DNA of 64,000 nucleotides, taken from contig CALJHX010000030.1 of NCBI GenBank assembly GCA_937770485.1, positions 1 to 64,000 on the forward strand, read 5' to 3'. This stretch comes from an uncultured Verrucomicrobiae bacterium. GTDB taxonomy: Bacteria; Verrucomicrobiota; Verrucomicrobiia; Limisphaerales; UBA1096. Positions 1-7,590 of this stretch are shown here, in pieces. The translations under genes were made by a program, and so were the position numbers. Positions within the stretch are counted from its first letter, which is position 1. Each line of letters opens with the position of its first letter. The notes under the pieces are model-generated. The model was given only the letters and a program-made list of their open reading frames with translations. It ran no database searches and had not been told where the DNA came from.

Positions 1-38
1 CTGATGAATTATTGAAAATCGATGAAACCACCGACTGA
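1..38 (+). CDS. C-terminal end of an unidentified gene (partial)
   Basis: The first bases read in one open frame ending at TGA 36-38, giving an acidic tail DELLKIDETTD. Only about a dozen residues are visible, so no family can be named. It would converge with the minus-strand isomerase-like gene that ends at 105. The interval between them holds an A-run, a weak AAAGC/GCTTT inverted repeat (51-77) and a short T-run, which could end transcription but is a poor match to a strong terminator. Confidence 0.3.
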   Translation, partial: DELLKIDETTD

Positions 39-104
39 GTCGATACAAAAAAAGCTCACAACTCTCGCTGGGGCTTTCTTTTCAGGTTTGAGTGAGAAGT
101 GAAT

Positions 105-1016
105 CTACGCCTTGCCGAGCAGATGTTTGTCCATGCGGTCGTGGACGTCTTTCATCCGGTCGCGGTTGCCACCACCGACCTCCGCCGTGGACCATCCGGT
201 GAAACCGATCTCCGCAAGCGCACGGCGCACGTCCGGCCAGTCAACGTCACCGTCGCCGATCTTGCAGAAGCCGTTCGACTTGCCCCAATCCTTCACGTCG
301 AGCTTGAGGATCCGTTTGCCAAGCGTGCGAATCCACTCGGCCGGCTTGCCGAAGCGCTGGTGGTTGCCGATGTCGAAGTAGCTCCCCACCCACGGGCTGT
401 CGATCTCGTCAAGGTACTTAGCCAACAGGGTGGCGGTTTGGTTGTTGTCGCCTTTCGGGTCATACAGGAAACCGTTCCAAACATTCTCGATCAAAACATG
501 GATGCCCAGTTTTGCTGCCAACGGCAGCGTCCAGTGAATCTGCTCAATTGAGCGATCCCAAACCTGCTGGTGATTCTCGTTCTCCGCATTGCGAACCGCG
601 CCCGGCACAAGCAACACCGCCGAACCGCCGACCAAATGGGCGTCGCGGATGGCTGTCCTGAGGCCGTTGAGCCCCTCGCGGCGCGTCTTGGCATCCGGAG
701 AAGAGAGCCGTGTGCCCCAGTGGATCGAATCGACAACGCCGTGAATCGGGAGGCCTGTTTCGCGGCTGGCGGTCAGGGCTTCCTTTTTGTTCACGCCGCC
801 CGGGCTGTTGAGTTCCACCCCGTCGTAGCCAATCTCCTTGAGCAATTTGAACTTTTCGGCGATGGAAATTTTCTCATTGAACATGCCGAACTTGATCGAC
901 TTGAGAATGCGCGGCTTGTCGTCGGCCGCCTCGCCAAGCGCCGGAAGCGCGGCGGCGGCCAAGGCCAAGCCGCCGGCTTTCCCGAAGTCGCGGCGATTGA
1001 TGGTCGTCTCGCTCAT
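105..1016 (-). CDS. Secreted sugar phosphate isomerase/epimerase-like TIM barrel protein
   Basis: The 303-residue product resembles the xylose-isomerase-like TIM barrel family (AP endonuclease 2 fold), which isomerises or epimerises sugars using a divalent metal. The N-terminus has a twin-arginine signal (NRRDFGKAGGLALAAAALP), so export by Tat is expected. Barrel segments visible include GYDGVELNSPGG, VLIENVWNGF, GSYFDIGNHQRFG and LKLDVKDWG, with acidic and His residues in the usual metal-site places. A TTG start four codons upstream is possible, but ATG at 1014-1016 lies 4 bases past the stop of the upstream oxidoreductase and gives a cleaner signal peptide. The two genes form an operon and probably act on the same sugar or inositol-type substrate; the substrate itself cannot be read from sequence. 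Confidence 0.85.
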   Translation of the reverse strand: MSETTINRRDFGKAGGLALAAAALPALGEAADDKPRILKSIKFGMFNEKISIAEKFKLLKEIGYDGVELNSPGGVNKKEALTASRETGLPIHGVVDSIHWGTRLSSPDAKTRREGLNGLRTAIRDAHLVGGSAVLLVPGAVRNAENENHQQVWDRSIEQIHWTLPLAAKLGIHVLIENVWNGFLYDPKGDNNQTATLLAKYLDEIDSPWVGSYFDIGNHQRFGKPAEWIRTLGKRILKLDVKDWGKSNGFCKIGDGDVDWPDVRRALAEIGFTGWSTAEVGGGNRDRMKDVHDRMDKHLLGKA

Positions 1017-1020
1017 CGCT

Positions 1021-2325
1021 TTAAACAAAAGGCGTGAGGCCAGGCTTGGCCAAGGGCGGCGGCGTGTGCTTGCCGGTCTTCCAGTTCATGTCTTTCGGGT
1101 AGCGATCCTCCTTCGCGCTGAGTATCTGCTCGTAGGTGATCTCCTTGCCGGTGTAGGCGGCAGTTCGGCCCATGATCGCCATCATCGTGCTGAGCGCCAT
1201 GCGGTCACCGTCGTTGATCGGCTTGCCGGCGCGGATCGACTCGAACAACTCGTTGTGCTCGATCTGGTACATGTTTTCCTTCTTGCCGTCGTAGCTCCAG
1301 CGGCCCTTTGCATTCTCTGTGAAGATGCTGCGCGCGATTTCGCCGCGACCCTTGGTGCCAAGCAGGTAATCGCTGTTTTCATTGTGGCACCGGCGTTGCT
1401 GGCGCTGGGCCATAAAAGCGCGGACGCCCTTCGGGTACGAGTAGTTCACCTCGATGTGATCGAAGATGTTCCCGCTATTGTTTGGGATACCGCGGCCACC
1501 GACGGCGGTGCAACTAACAGGGGGCTTGTCCCGCATTACCCACGCGATTTTGTCCACGCTATGCACCGCCTGCTCGACCAGTCCGTCACCGCCGAGCCAT
1601 GCGAAGTTGTACCAGTTGCGCACCTGCCACTCGATGTCACTCCACTCCGGCTTGCGTTCGGAATCCGGGCGCATCGGCTTGACCGGGCCGGTCAGGTAAG
1701 TAGCATAAACTGACTGGATATCGCCTATTTCGCCGCCGAGAATACGCTCGTAAAAGGCGCGGCGCTCGTAGTCGTAGCGCCAGCAAAAACCGGCGACGAT
1801 GGCTAGGTTTTTCTGCTTCGATATCTTCACTGACTCCATGATGGAGCGCACGCCCGGCGCGTCGGTGGCCATCGGTTTCTCGATGAAACAATGCTTGCCG
1901 GCCTCGACCACGGCACGAAAGTGCAGCGGACGGAACCCCGGCGGCGTCGCGAGCACCACCAAATCCACCCCGCTGTCGATCAGCTTTTGGTACGCATCCA
2001 GCCCGACGAACTGATGCGGCACGTCCACTTTTTTCTCATGCCGTTTCTTGAGGCCGTTCACGGCGCGATCGACCGCGTCCGGGAACACGTCAGCCACGGC
2101 GGTCAACTTGACGTTGTCATCAGCCGAGAGGGCCTGATTGGCCGCCCCGGTGCCGCGCCCACCGCAACCGACCAGCCCCACGCGGATGGTGTCGCTGTTC
2201 TGGCCGTAAGCGGTGCCACGTGAAATCAGGCTCAGCGTGGCGGCGCTGGCCACGGCTGCGGTCGAGGAGGTCTTGAGAAAATCCCTGCGGGACGTCTCGC
2301 CGTCAAAAGTCGTTTTGTTGTTCAT
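1021..2325 (-). CDS. Gfo/Idh/MocA family oxidoreductase, Tat-exported
   Basis: A 434-residue NAD(P)-dependent sugar dehydrogenase-like protein. The Tat signal SRRDFLKTSSTAAVASAAT is followed by the Rossmann dinucleotide motif VGLVGCGGRGTG near residue 50. The family EKP motif is present in FIEKPMATDAPG near residue 150; its lysine is the usual catalytic or nicotinamide-contacting residue. Exported Gfo/Idh/MocA proteins with Tat signals are common in Planctomycetota and Verrucomicrobiota. ATG at 2323-2325 is preceded by AAGGGA at good Shine-Dalgarno spacing. It is followed 4 bases later by the TIM-barrel isomerase-like gene. The C-terminus is coded through one copy of the dispersed CTTGGCCAAG palindrome (1045-1054). 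Family assignment is firm, substrate unknown. Confidence 0.92.
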   Translation of the reverse strand: MNNKTTFDGETSRRDFLKTSSTAAVASAATLSLISRGTAYGQNSDTIRVGLVGCGGRGTGAANQALSADDNVKLTAVADVFPDAVDRAVNGLKKRHEKKVDVPHQFVGLDAYQKLIDSGVDLVVLATPPGFRPLHFRAVVEAGKHCFIEKPMATDAPGVRSIMESVKISKQKNLAIVAGFCWRYDYERRAFYERILGGEIGDIQSVYATYLTGPVKPMRPDSERKPEWSDIEWQVRNWYNFAWLGGDGLVEQAVHSVDKIAWVMRDKPPVSCTAVGGRGIPNNSGNIFDHIEVNYSYPKGVRAFMAQRQQRRCHNENSDYLLGTKGRGEIARSIFTENAKGRWSYDGKKENMYQIEHNELFESIRAGKPINDGDRMALSTMMAIMGRTAAYTGKEITYEQILSAKEDRYPKDMNWKTGKHTPPPLAKPGLTPFV

Positions 2326-2375
2326 GGTAATCCCTTGAAAACAGAGAGGCTACGCACCTCCAAAGTCGAGTGCAA

Positions 2376-2389
2376 GCCAAGCGCTTGGC
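2376..2389. repeat. Perfect 14-bp copy of the dispersed palindrome
   Basis: GCCAAGCGCTTGGC is a perfect palindrome upstream of the Gfo/Idh/MocA gene. It is the same element seen from its other centre: CTTGGC and GCCAAG arms meeting at GCGC instead of at GGCC. Related copies occur through the core of the window. Confidence 0.7.
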
Positions 2390-2467
2390 CCAGCGGGGAA
2401 CAGCCCACCCCAGACCAAAAACCCGGACTGGTGTCATCCGCGTTTTCTTCAAAAACAGTGGCCAAGC

Positions 2468-2887
2468 CTACTTGATTTTTGAAAAATCGGTGCCGGCTAG
2501 AAAGTCGTTCACAATTTTCTTCACCAAGCGGCCGTCCTTGGTGGATTCCTTGTACGCCTTTTGCCAGTCGGGATCGGCGGAGAACGCCTTGAACGACTTG
2601 TCCCTCGCCTCGCGGCTGGGGAAAGCCAACATGTAAACGAGCTTGTTCTCCTTGTTGTCTGCAGGCACCCAGTAGCCGACGTTAGTCATGCCGTGCTTCT
2701 TAAACAAAGTCACCGTGTGGTCGCGAAACCGGGCCAGCAGTGCGTCGAGCTTGCCTTCGTTGGCGTAGTAGGTGCGAATCTCGAAGACGCGGTTTTTCTC
2801 CTCGGCCTGGGCAAAATCCAGACCCGCAATCGGGTTCCAGAAAAACGCAGCCGCCAACAAAACAAGACAATGAGTTTTTTTTAACAT
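2468..2887 (-). CDS. NIPSNAP family protein, secreted
   Basis: The 139-residue product has a signal peptide (MLKKTHCLVLLAAAFFW, with cleavage probably near AQA-EE) and then a NIPSNAP/ferredoxin-like fold: VFEIRTYYANEGKLDALL, an HTVTLFKKHGM segment and VGYWVPADN followed by LVYMLAFPS. The function of bacterial NIPSNAP proteins is poorly known; the fold is a dimeric alpha-beta barrel. ATG at 2885-2887 is preferred to a GTG ten codons upstream because it begins the signal peptide directly. It lies apart from its neighbours with no strong ribosome site visible. Confidence 0.85.
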   Translation of the reverse strand: MLKKTHCLVLLAAAFFWNPIAGLDFAQAEEKNRVFEIRTYYANEGKLDALLARFRDHTVTLFKKHGMTNVGYWVPADNKENKLVYMLAFPSREARDKSFKAFSADPDWQKAYKESTKDGRLVKKIVNDFLAGTDFSKIK

Positions 2888-2939
2888 GATTTGAATGATG
2901 CCCACGCAGCGCAACACCCCTCGCCCCGACTGTCAAAGG

Positions 2940-3938
2940 CTATTTGCGCGATCGCCGCTTCGGCTTGGAGCGCAGATCCCACGCCTCGACCCATTTTTCG
3001 CCAGTGAACTTCATGCCGAAGTCGCTGAGGAGGCGACGGCTCATGTCGCCCAAGTGGCCCGCACCGTAAAAAATCCCGATCCGCTTTTTGCCCTTGGCCA
3101 ACTGATCGCGCAGCACCTCCAGCGCAATGAGATTGCGCTCGGTGATAATGGTCGAACCCTTCTCACCGCCCAGCGTGTCGAGGATGTCCGTCGTAGCGAA
3201 TTGCTGCGCCATCACCCGCTTCAGCGCCAGTTCACGGTCGCTTGAAAAAAACGCAAACAACAGTGCGAAGTCGCTCGCACCGCCCCGCTTGTTCGCCCGT
3301 TGCTGTGCCAATCCCTCCATGAACAACTGCATGAACATCGTGAAAAACGACTCGCCGCGCTCCTTCATTTTCTGGGCGAACTCCTCCGGCGACATGTCGG
3401 CGTGCACCATGTTGGGCGCGTTGTAGTCAACCCCGTCGAGTTGGAACGAAAGCCCGAGCATGTCCTTCGCGCCAAGTTGCATGCCGCCGATCACGGTCAT
3501 GCCCGCTTCAAAACTTTTCTCCTCCGCGCCTGACCCCGAGTCGGTTGCCCCCGTGCTTCTCGGCTTTGGTTTGTCCTTGTCCTTCCATCGCTTGGGCGAG
3601 CCACCGGCTTCATCCTTCTCCGCTACCATCTCGTACAGGAGCGCGTCGTACTTTTTGAAACTGTTGTCGAGTTTTTGGAAGTAAGCCTTGTCGCCGATAT
3701 GGATGGCGCCGATCAAGTCCACCGTCACGCCGGCCTTGGCCAGTTCCTCATCAGTCGGCACGAACCGGATGATCGACGTGTCGAGAGACTGCGGGATGCG
3801 TGGCCGCTCCGGGTTCATCGTCATGCGGATGAACTTCTCCGGCAGTTCTGATGCCGGCTTGGCCTGCTCCGCAGCCCAGCCAGCGGCCCAGCCCATCGCC
3901 ACCAAACCAGCCAGCCAACCTGTCCATTGCGCCCTCAT
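2940..3938 (-). CDS. TraB/GumN (PrgY) family protein, secreted
   Basis: A 332-residue protein with signal peptide MRAQWTGWLAGLVAMGWAAG. The TraB-type opening VDLIGAIHIGDKAYFQKL and the acidic strand DALLYEMVAE are clear, and the C-terminal GIFYGAGHLGDMSRRL matches the second conserved His-containing block. TraB/GumN proteins are predicted metal-dependent peptidases (tiki-like fold), but activity is rarely shown. A low-complexity Lys/Asp/Ser insert sits near residues 115-145. ATG 3936-3938 is chosen over an upstream GTG because it begins the signal sequence. Confidence 0.78.
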   Translation of the reverse strand: MRAQWTGWLAGLVAMGWAAGWAAEQAKPASELPEKFIRMTMNPERPRIPQSLDTSIIRFVPTDEELAKAGVTVDLIGAIHIGDKAYFQKLDNSFKKYDALLYEMVAEKDEAGGSPKRWKDKDKPKPRSTGATDSGSGAEEKSFEAGMTVIGGMQLGAKDMLGLSFQLDGVDYNAPNMVHADMSPEEFAQKMKERGESFFTMFMQLFMEGLAQQRANKRGGASDFALLFAFFSSDRELALKRVMAQQFATTDILDTLGGEKGSTIITERNLIALEVLRDQLAKGKKRIGIFYGAGHLGDMSRRLLSDFGMKFTGEKWVEAWDLRSKPKRRSRK

Positions 3939-4054
3939 TTGCCGACAGGCTAACTTGCTTCGCCGCAAATTACCGCCCAAAAACACCACGCCACCGATTT
4001 AACCAGCGCCGTGCAGGAGTTGAACCACACCCGACTGAGAGGTCTAGGGATTGG

Positions 4055-4306
4055 CCACACAAAGCCTACTCACTGAGCCAAGTGAACGGTGGTGTCATCG
4101 GGAACGCAAAAGTGGTGCTGAAAGAAGCCGCCAAACTCTTCCCCGTAAAACCGATGGCTCAATACAATCGGGCTTGCTACTGTTCCCAGTTAGGCCAACT
4201 GGATGACACCAGGCTCATTTGGGTAAGTGGAACTTTGGGGGATGCCAAGCAAATCAAGCTTATGGCGTTGGAGGAGAATCTGAAGCTGCGCTATGAGGAC
4301 GGTTAG
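4055..4306 (+). pseudogene. 3' remnant of a TPR protein
   Basis: The translation AKVVLKEAAKLFPVKP, then YNRACYCSQLGQLDDTR, then GDAKQIKLMALEENLKL resembles the last TPR units of a common small verrucomicrobial TPR family. The element LACYxxQxGxLdeAr followed by xxAKxIKxMALxDxDL is recalled from family knowledge. No N-terminal part or start codon is recognisable, and the register is slightly broken (TRLIWVSG where a helix is expected). The remnant overlaps the end of a decayed ankyrin gene on the other strand, so both look like debris joined by recombination. Confidence 0.5.
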
Positions 4307-4634
4307 GGGAAGATGTCAGCGGTTTCATGGTTTCTGGTCCAATCTAGCGGTGTTTTGCCTCGATAATTACCAGATGTAGCCTCAAAATTCACATCCGTAC
4401 CATTTTCGACTAGTATTGCGACGATTTCCTTGTGGCCGTGACTAGCCGCGTGATCTAATGCTGTGCCTCCACAGCCTGTACATTTTAGTTCGATAACTGT
4501 TCCGGTAGACAAGTAGTGTTTGACGGCTCAGATGTTTCCATCTTGAGCAGTCTGGATAATTGATATGTCTGGCGGTTGCGGCCTACCACCATAAACAGCA
4601 AAGCTCCGCTTGTTGTAATTAGTAAGTTTTTCAT
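4303..4634 (-). pseudogene. Decayed ankyrin-repeat lipoprotein
   Basis: ATG 4632-4634 opens a leader (MKNLLITTSGALLFMVVG) of the family shared by many lipoproteins here, but the frame ends after about 49 residues at a stop near 4487. A second frame then reads an ankyrin unit: GGTALDHAASHGHKEIVAIL, VENGTDVNFEA and KTPLDWTRNHETADIF, ending prematurely where the usual LRKHGGKTGEEL tail should begin. The lipobox cysteine is lost. At least one frameshift, a shortened repeat region and a missing tail make this a pseudogene. Confidence 0.65.
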
Positions 4635-4664
4635 TTCCAAGCGGTGTTCAAGTAGTGGAATTAG

Positions 4665-5137
4665 TCAATCAGTCTTGTTCTTTTTGATATTATTCTTCCG
4701 CTCATAGAAAAACCGCTCTGTCACTTTTTGATAGCCTTTGGATTCGTAAAGATTTTGTGCTCCTGTGTTTGACACTGTCGTCTCAATCAAAATCGCTTTA
4801 GCCTGAGACTCTTCACCAAATGCTTCGATCTTACTAAGTAGCTTTGTCCCTATTTCCGTTCCGCGAACAGACTCTAACACAAACAAATCATTTAGTATCC
4901 AGATTCGTTTGGCTGAAACCGAAGATAAGCTCGGATAGAGTTGGGCAAATCCAACACAGCATTCATCCGAGGTATAAGCACAAAAGATAAAAGATTCTGA
5001 ATTAATTAAGCGGACTCCAAGAAACTCTTGAGCCAACGACAAATCACTACGCTGCTTGAAAAAAATCCTGTAGGCACGAATAACTTAGCGATTCCCCCAA
5101 TATCACCGGTAAAAGGTTTGCGTATAGTTACTTCCAT
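4665..5137 (-). pseudogene. GNAT N-acetyltransferase with a single frameshift
   Basis: The intact 125-residue C-terminal frame is a GNAT domain: FAQLYPSLSS, IWILNDLFVLESVRGTEIG, KLLSKIEAFGEE, and IETTVSNTGAQNLYESKGY with the usual acetyl-CoA loop and C-terminal Asn/Tyr region. The true start is ATG 5135-5137, which reads MEVTIRKPFTGDIGGIAKLF. The continuation AYRIFFKQRSDLSLAQEFL, expected from the family after a DAY motif, lies in the next frame. The frames meet near 5076-5079, where one missing base in what was probably a GAT codon explains the shift. It is either a recent pseudogene or a sequencing error; otherwise it would be a normal acetyltransferase of about 155 residues. Confidence 0.75.
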
Positions 5138-5169
5138 ATTTTCGTTCCTAGGCCGTTGTATAGCAGTCT

Positions 5170-6108
5170 TTAAGGTATGATCTTCATCTTACCCTCAAGG
5201 CTTAACTTGAGAAATGTGTTGTGAAACTCATCAAGTAGATCTTTTGATGAAGACCCGAAATTTTTAATAAAGGATCCTTCAAATCCTTTCGTGTTAAGAT
5301 CCCTATAAAACTTAACCCTGTAGTCTACCTCACTCGTTTTATTAATTATAAATGCGGTGAACCATGCGCCAAGGTCATAAGCTATTCCTCCCCTTTTTCC
5401 ATACGGAATATCCTTTATACTTTCTCCTTCGTGAAGGTTTTTTAATGACCTTAACTTGCGCCCCATTATCTCCTTCAAATAACTGGGGCTGACGCCCTTT
5501 TGCTTTGAGTAAAGCAGTTGGGCCATGTATTCAGCGCCACCCTCTGACCACCAGGGGTTTTTCAGATTTCTGCTCTTTCTTTCGAAGTCATTTTTACTGT
5601 GGATGTGAGCGTGTTGGTAGACATGAAAGTATTCGTGCAGAACCACTGGTTTGTAATCTTTTTCTTGGGGACCTGGGAACTTGGCTGACATAGTGATAAT
5701 AAAGCCGGACCACTTCTCGTGTTCATTTCTCCGGGTATTTAAACCAGCATTTCCTCTTTTTGCATAAGAAACAAAATTGTGATCTCTATTTAGACAGTGC
5801 TCGAGGCTGTCGGTTAAATCTTTTTGCTTTCTTAGCTCGCAATACCTTTTGTCCAATGTCGTTGCTGCTCCTTCGTTAGTGCCGACAATCCAAAACTCCA
5901 ATGGTCCGTAATTCCCCCAAGCTTTGGATGCTATTTCGTACCATTGTCTAGTCAACTCTATCTGAGACCTAGTAACATCACTGGCGGCATAAAATTCAGC
6001 TTTTTGACTTGTGGTTTCCCCCCAACTGTCTCGCTCAACTTCAATCTTCATTGCCCCACACCCCACTAACAGTACGGATGCAATTGCTGTGATCAGCATG
6101 TGTTTCAT
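5170..6108 (-). CDS. Zinc metalloprotease-like lipoprotein (HExxH)
   Basis: A 312-residue predicted lipoprotein. Its leader MKHMLITAIASVLLVGCGA belongs to the shared leader family and carries the lipobox LVGC. The mature part contains HEYFHVYQH near residue 157, a zincin HExxH motif, and about 30 residues later WWSEGGAEYMA, whose Glu fits the third zinc ligand of gluzincins. It probably cleaves peptides at the cell surface; the substrate is unknown. The start codon overlaps the TGA of an upstream ankyrin-tail remnant (ATGA), and the tail supplies the Shine-Dalgarno GAAGGAGA. Base composition is AT-richer than the core genes. The leader appears to have been joined to a different payload. Confidence 0.8.
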   Translation of the reverse strand: MKHMLITAIASVLLVGCGAMKIEVERDSWGETTSQKAEFYAASDVTRSQIELTRQWYEIASKAWGNYGPLEFWIVGTNEGAATTLDKRYCELRKQKDLTDSLEHCLNRDHNFVSYAKRGNAGLNTRRNEHEKWSGFIITMSAKFPGPQEKDYKPVVLHEYFHVYQHAHIHSKNDFERKSRNLKNPWWSEGGAEYMAQLLYSKQKGVSPSYLKEIMGRKLRSLKNLHEGESIKDIPYGKRGGIAYDLGAWFTAFIINKTSEVDYRVKFYRDLNTKGFEGSFIKNFGSSSKDLLDEFHNTFLKLSLEGKMKIIP

Positions 6109-6173
6109 TCTCCTTCGGCTTTCAACTCTACACTCATCTTACCGCCGTGTTTTTTGTAGAAGAGGTAGACGGT
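6105..6173 (-). repeat. Ankyrin tail remnant overlapping the next start codon
   Basis: Reads TVYLFYKKHGGKMSVELKAEGE then TGA (6105-6107), recognisable as the common LLRKHGGKTGEELKAEGK tail. No ankyrin repeats remain in front of it. The stop overlaps the ATG of the metalloprotease lipoprotein. Confidence 0.7.
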
Positions 6174-6205
6174 TTTTTTATTTTGGATTCTAATGCCTCT
6201 ATCCA

Positions 6206-6829
6206 CTAAATTTTCTTAAGCTTGATATTTCTAAAATAAAGGTTGTTTGGCTCACCGTGGTCTTGGAGACCTATATAACCCTCTAGCGGCCGATCTTTCA
6301 TTGGCGACTTATCCAGCAGGATATCAACAATTTTTTCACCGTTAAGTTCCACCTGCAGGTGATAACTTTTGCACCTGACAACCATTGTATTCCATTCCCC
6401 AGGGCTCTTTGACATATTCTTTGAAGCTCCTACAGTACGAATGATGCCTCCGTGGTCATGCGGTCCCACCTTACCCTTCTTTTTAGTTGAATCGAGTATC
6501 TGCGCCTCAATGCCTGTTTGAACAGGGTTTTCTAAGTCACCAACACGAAAAAATATCCCACTGTTTCCACCAGGCGGGTATTTGTATTCAACATGTAAGA
6601 CAAAATTTTTGTACTTTTTATTACTCCAGAGGTAATCCCCATAACGCTGCCAGCCTTTTTCACCCGGCCGCGGCTTAATCAGCAAAGTGCCATCCTTTTG
6701 CGGAAGCCAATTGCCGGAAGTCTGCCAACCGGAAAGATCCCGGCCGTTATACATTTTAACCCAGTCTTTTTCTGCACCCGAAGCCAAGGGCGCTAGGCCG
6801 ATGAGGGCAGTGAACAATAATAATTTCAT
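6206..6829 (-). CDS. DUF1080 (3-keto-disaccharide hydrolase) domain protein
   Basis: 207 residues with signal peptide MKLLLFTALIGLAPLASGA, then the concanavalin-like DUF1080 domain: MYNGRDLSGWQTSG, LHVEYKYPPGGNSGIFFR and PLEGYIGLQDHGEPNNLYFRN, all classic blocks of this family. DUF1080 proteins are periplasmic and several hydrolyse 3-keto-glycosides; they often accompany Gfo/Idh/MocA oxidoreductases, as found at the start of this window. Length is normal for a single-domain member. It stands alone between intergenic stretches. Confidence 0.92.
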   Translation of the reverse strand: MKLLLFTALIGLAPLASGAEKDWVKMYNGRDLSGWQTSGNWLPQKDGTLLIKPRPGEKGWQRYGDYLWSNKKYKNFVLHVEYKYPPGGNSGIFFRVGDLENPVQTGIEAQILDSTKKKGKVGPHDHGGIIRTVGASKNMSKSPGEWNTMVVRCKSYHLQVELNGEKIVDILLDKSPMKDRPLEGYIGLQDHGEPNNLYFRNIKLKKI

Positions 6830-7290
6830 GAAATCTTACTTGTTGTGAGCGAGAGGTTTTTCATAATTTATCGATGTCGTTATGAATTCTTATCTCCCGC
6901 CACTCCGAATTTAAAGCATCAAATAACACATAAAATCGAATCAGCTTAATTTGAATATAAACAATTTTAATTGCTTAACCATGAGTGTATTGCTGCTGCC
7001 TAGAGACAGTAAAGAAATCACCTTAAGTCCATTAGAGCATGTGACAGTTTAGAACGGCCTTAAAACTGAACTTATAAAAACTTCCTGAAAAAAACCGAAG
7101 GAAGCACATGGCTAGGCACTAGCAGTCCTGGAACGCACAGTGAAAGACTGATCTTTTTATTGGCGCAAACTCGTTTCCTGCTGCGATTCACAATGCGGCT
7201 TGGGTGATCTCGGGGAACTCAGTTTTCGTATTTATAACAAAGGTGTAAATAATATATTGTAATACGTAACTATTGAAACCAAAAGTGTAT
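6830..7290. other. AT-rich non-coding stretch
   Basis: No convincing reading frame, RNA gene or repeat was found. A short imperfect hairpin with CTTCC/GGAAG arms lies near 7081. The decayed domain at 7291-7510 suggests that this was once coding DNA on the minus strand that has lost its frame. Confidence 0.4.
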
Positions 7291-7510
7291 CTAGTGGTAG
7301 TCTTTTGCTGAACCAAAGGAATTAACACGCTTTTCGAAAACGCTCATTTCATGAATTGACCAGTGCAATCCATCGACACGGCTTGTCTGTATAATCCCAA
7401 ATTAGTGGGTGTTAACGGCACCTAAAGATAATAGATGCCAAAGGGCTGTCCCCTTTCCCACTGGCAACTGGTGAGCTCCACTTTTTCCCATCGCTTGTCG
7501 TGATTGAGAT
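7291..7510 (-). pseudogene. Remnant of a discoidin (F5/8 type C)-like domain
   Basis: One frame reads ITTSDGKKWSSPVASGKGD then SPLASIIFR; after a frame change another reads IIQTSRVDGLHWSIHEMSVF. Together they match the end of discoidin-like domains common in planctomycetal and verrucomicrobial secreted proteins, which typically read SDGxxWgxPVAxGxG, then arYixItQtgxxxgLxWSIhEl. A stop and a frameshift separate the halves, and no start or upstream domain is recognisable. Confidence 0.5.
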
Positions 7511-7590
7511 TCAAAGTTTATTACAGAATAATCATATTTCCATTACTTTTATGGAACTGTACATAATTCCATTAAAGCTTACTGGCCCTG

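Noticed and set aside
838-1713. A 291-codon plus-strand open frame
   Set aside because: Antisense to the isomerase-like and Gfo/Idh/MocA genes, which have clear signals and motifs.
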